DNA of 5,223 nt from Candidatus Jordarchaeia archaeon (lineage in GTDB: Archaea; Asgardarchaeota; Jordiarchaeia; Jordiarchaeales; Freyrarchaeaceae). Of the stretch, positions 5,052 through 5,223 are shown piece after piece. The first letter of the stretch is position 1. Each line of letters opens with the position of its first letter. Under the pieces are notes generated by a model. That model searched no databases and was not told the DNA's origin. It saw only the letters and a list, made by a program, of their open reading frames with translations. The stretch lies in assembly GCA_018383835.1 (NCBI GenBank), contig JAHAWR010000090.1:1-5223 (forward strand). Direction: 5' to 3'. The position numbers and the translations under genes are program-made.

Positions 5052-5223
5052 TAGCGCCCCCTCCTCTCAATCTCCCACATTTTCTCTATAACCTCATCCG
5101 CTCCATCAAATGCCTTTCTATAACCTTCAAGGACCGCGTTGAACCCTTTTTCGAAAACGTCATAATGACTACTCTCCATCGCCCGCCTCATAAGATGCAG
5201 GTCGACCCCTAAATCTTCAATAT
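5039..5223 (-). CDS. bud32: KEOPS subunit Bud32 (atypical kinase/ATPase), C-terminal end only
   Basis: The last 60 codons are visible; the gene runs off the right edge. The translation begins IEDLGVDLHLMRRAMESSHYD and ends WEIERRGRYWER. This matches the C-terminal lobe of Bud32/PRPK, where ED-x-x-VDLY-x-L-x-RA-x-x-STH is followed by a helical VLEGYRK segment and a basic RxRGR tail. The tail is known in the family to contribute to tRNA binding in KEOPS. Bud32 is a small RIO-like kinase that activates Kae1 in t6A synthesis. The active-site lobe is outside the window, so it cannot be said whether this is a stand-alone Bud32 or the C-terminal half of a Kae1-Bud32 fusion, as found in some archaea. 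Its TAA lies within the pyrophosphatase gene. The presence of pcc1 in the same cluster supports the call. Confidence 0.85.
   Translation of the reverse strand, partial: IEDLGVDLHLMRRAMESSHYDVFEKGFNAVLEGYRKAFDGADEVIEKMWEIERRGRYWER
5060..5065 (-). promoter_or_regulatory. Shine-Dalgarno site for the TTG start of the pyrophosphatase
   Basis: AGGAGG on the minus strand, extended by further G residues, ends 8 nt before TTG at 5051. It is embedded in the codons for the basic RRGR tail of Bud32, so this tail serves both protein and translation signal. Confidence 0.65.

Overview
The window is archaeal and most likely comes from a thermophilic or TACK-lineage (Thermoproteota-like) archaeon. The evidence is archaeal-type ribosomal proteins eS1 and uS15, KEOPS subunits Bud32 and Pcc1, a GAN/RecJ-like DHH nuclease, an STT3 oligosaccharyltransferase with eukaryote-like motifs, TATA-type promoters and strong GGAGG-type Shine-Dalgarno (SD) sites. 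The lineage is inferred from gene content and motifs; nothing here fixes a genus.

Layout. (1) Positions 12-1247, minus strand: the N-terminal 411 codons of an STT3/AglB-type oligosaccharyltransferase. It probably starts at a CTG codon and is cut off by a stop codon only 12 bases from the window edge. (2) Positions 1248-1452: a divergent intergenic region with a TATA-like element on each strand. (3) Positions 1453-2261, plus strand: ribosomal protein eS1 (rps3ae), then a 46-residue zinc-ribbon protein that looks like the TFS/TFIIS C-terminal ribbon without its catalytic acidic pair. (4) Positions 2258-5223, minus strand: a tight cluster read right to left, bud32 (C-terminal end only), an XTP/dITP pyrophosphatase (RdgB/HAM1 family), uS15, a GAN/RecJ-like phosphoesterase, and pcc1. 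The plus and minus units converge and overlap by 4 bp at their stop codons.

How the genes fit together. The minus-strand cluster is a housekeeping group. Bud32 and Pcc1 are both KEOPS subunits (tRNA t6A synthesis), uS15 is a small-subunit protein, the pyrophosphatase cleans the nucleotide pool, and the GAN-like nuclease is linked to the archaeal replisome. Overlaps of 13 and 17 nt and a 7-nt gap point to co-transcription and translational coupling, with a possible internal promoter before uS15. Only the two ribosomal protein genes start with ATG; every other start that can be placed appears to be TTG, GTG or CTG.

I see no tRNA, rRNA, CRISPR array, insertion sequence or obviously new multi-gene system. 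The points most worth checking are the broken end of STT3, which lies inside a 15-nt inverted repeat (possible contig-end chimera or small inversion), the CTG start of STT3, and the small zinc-ribbon protein.
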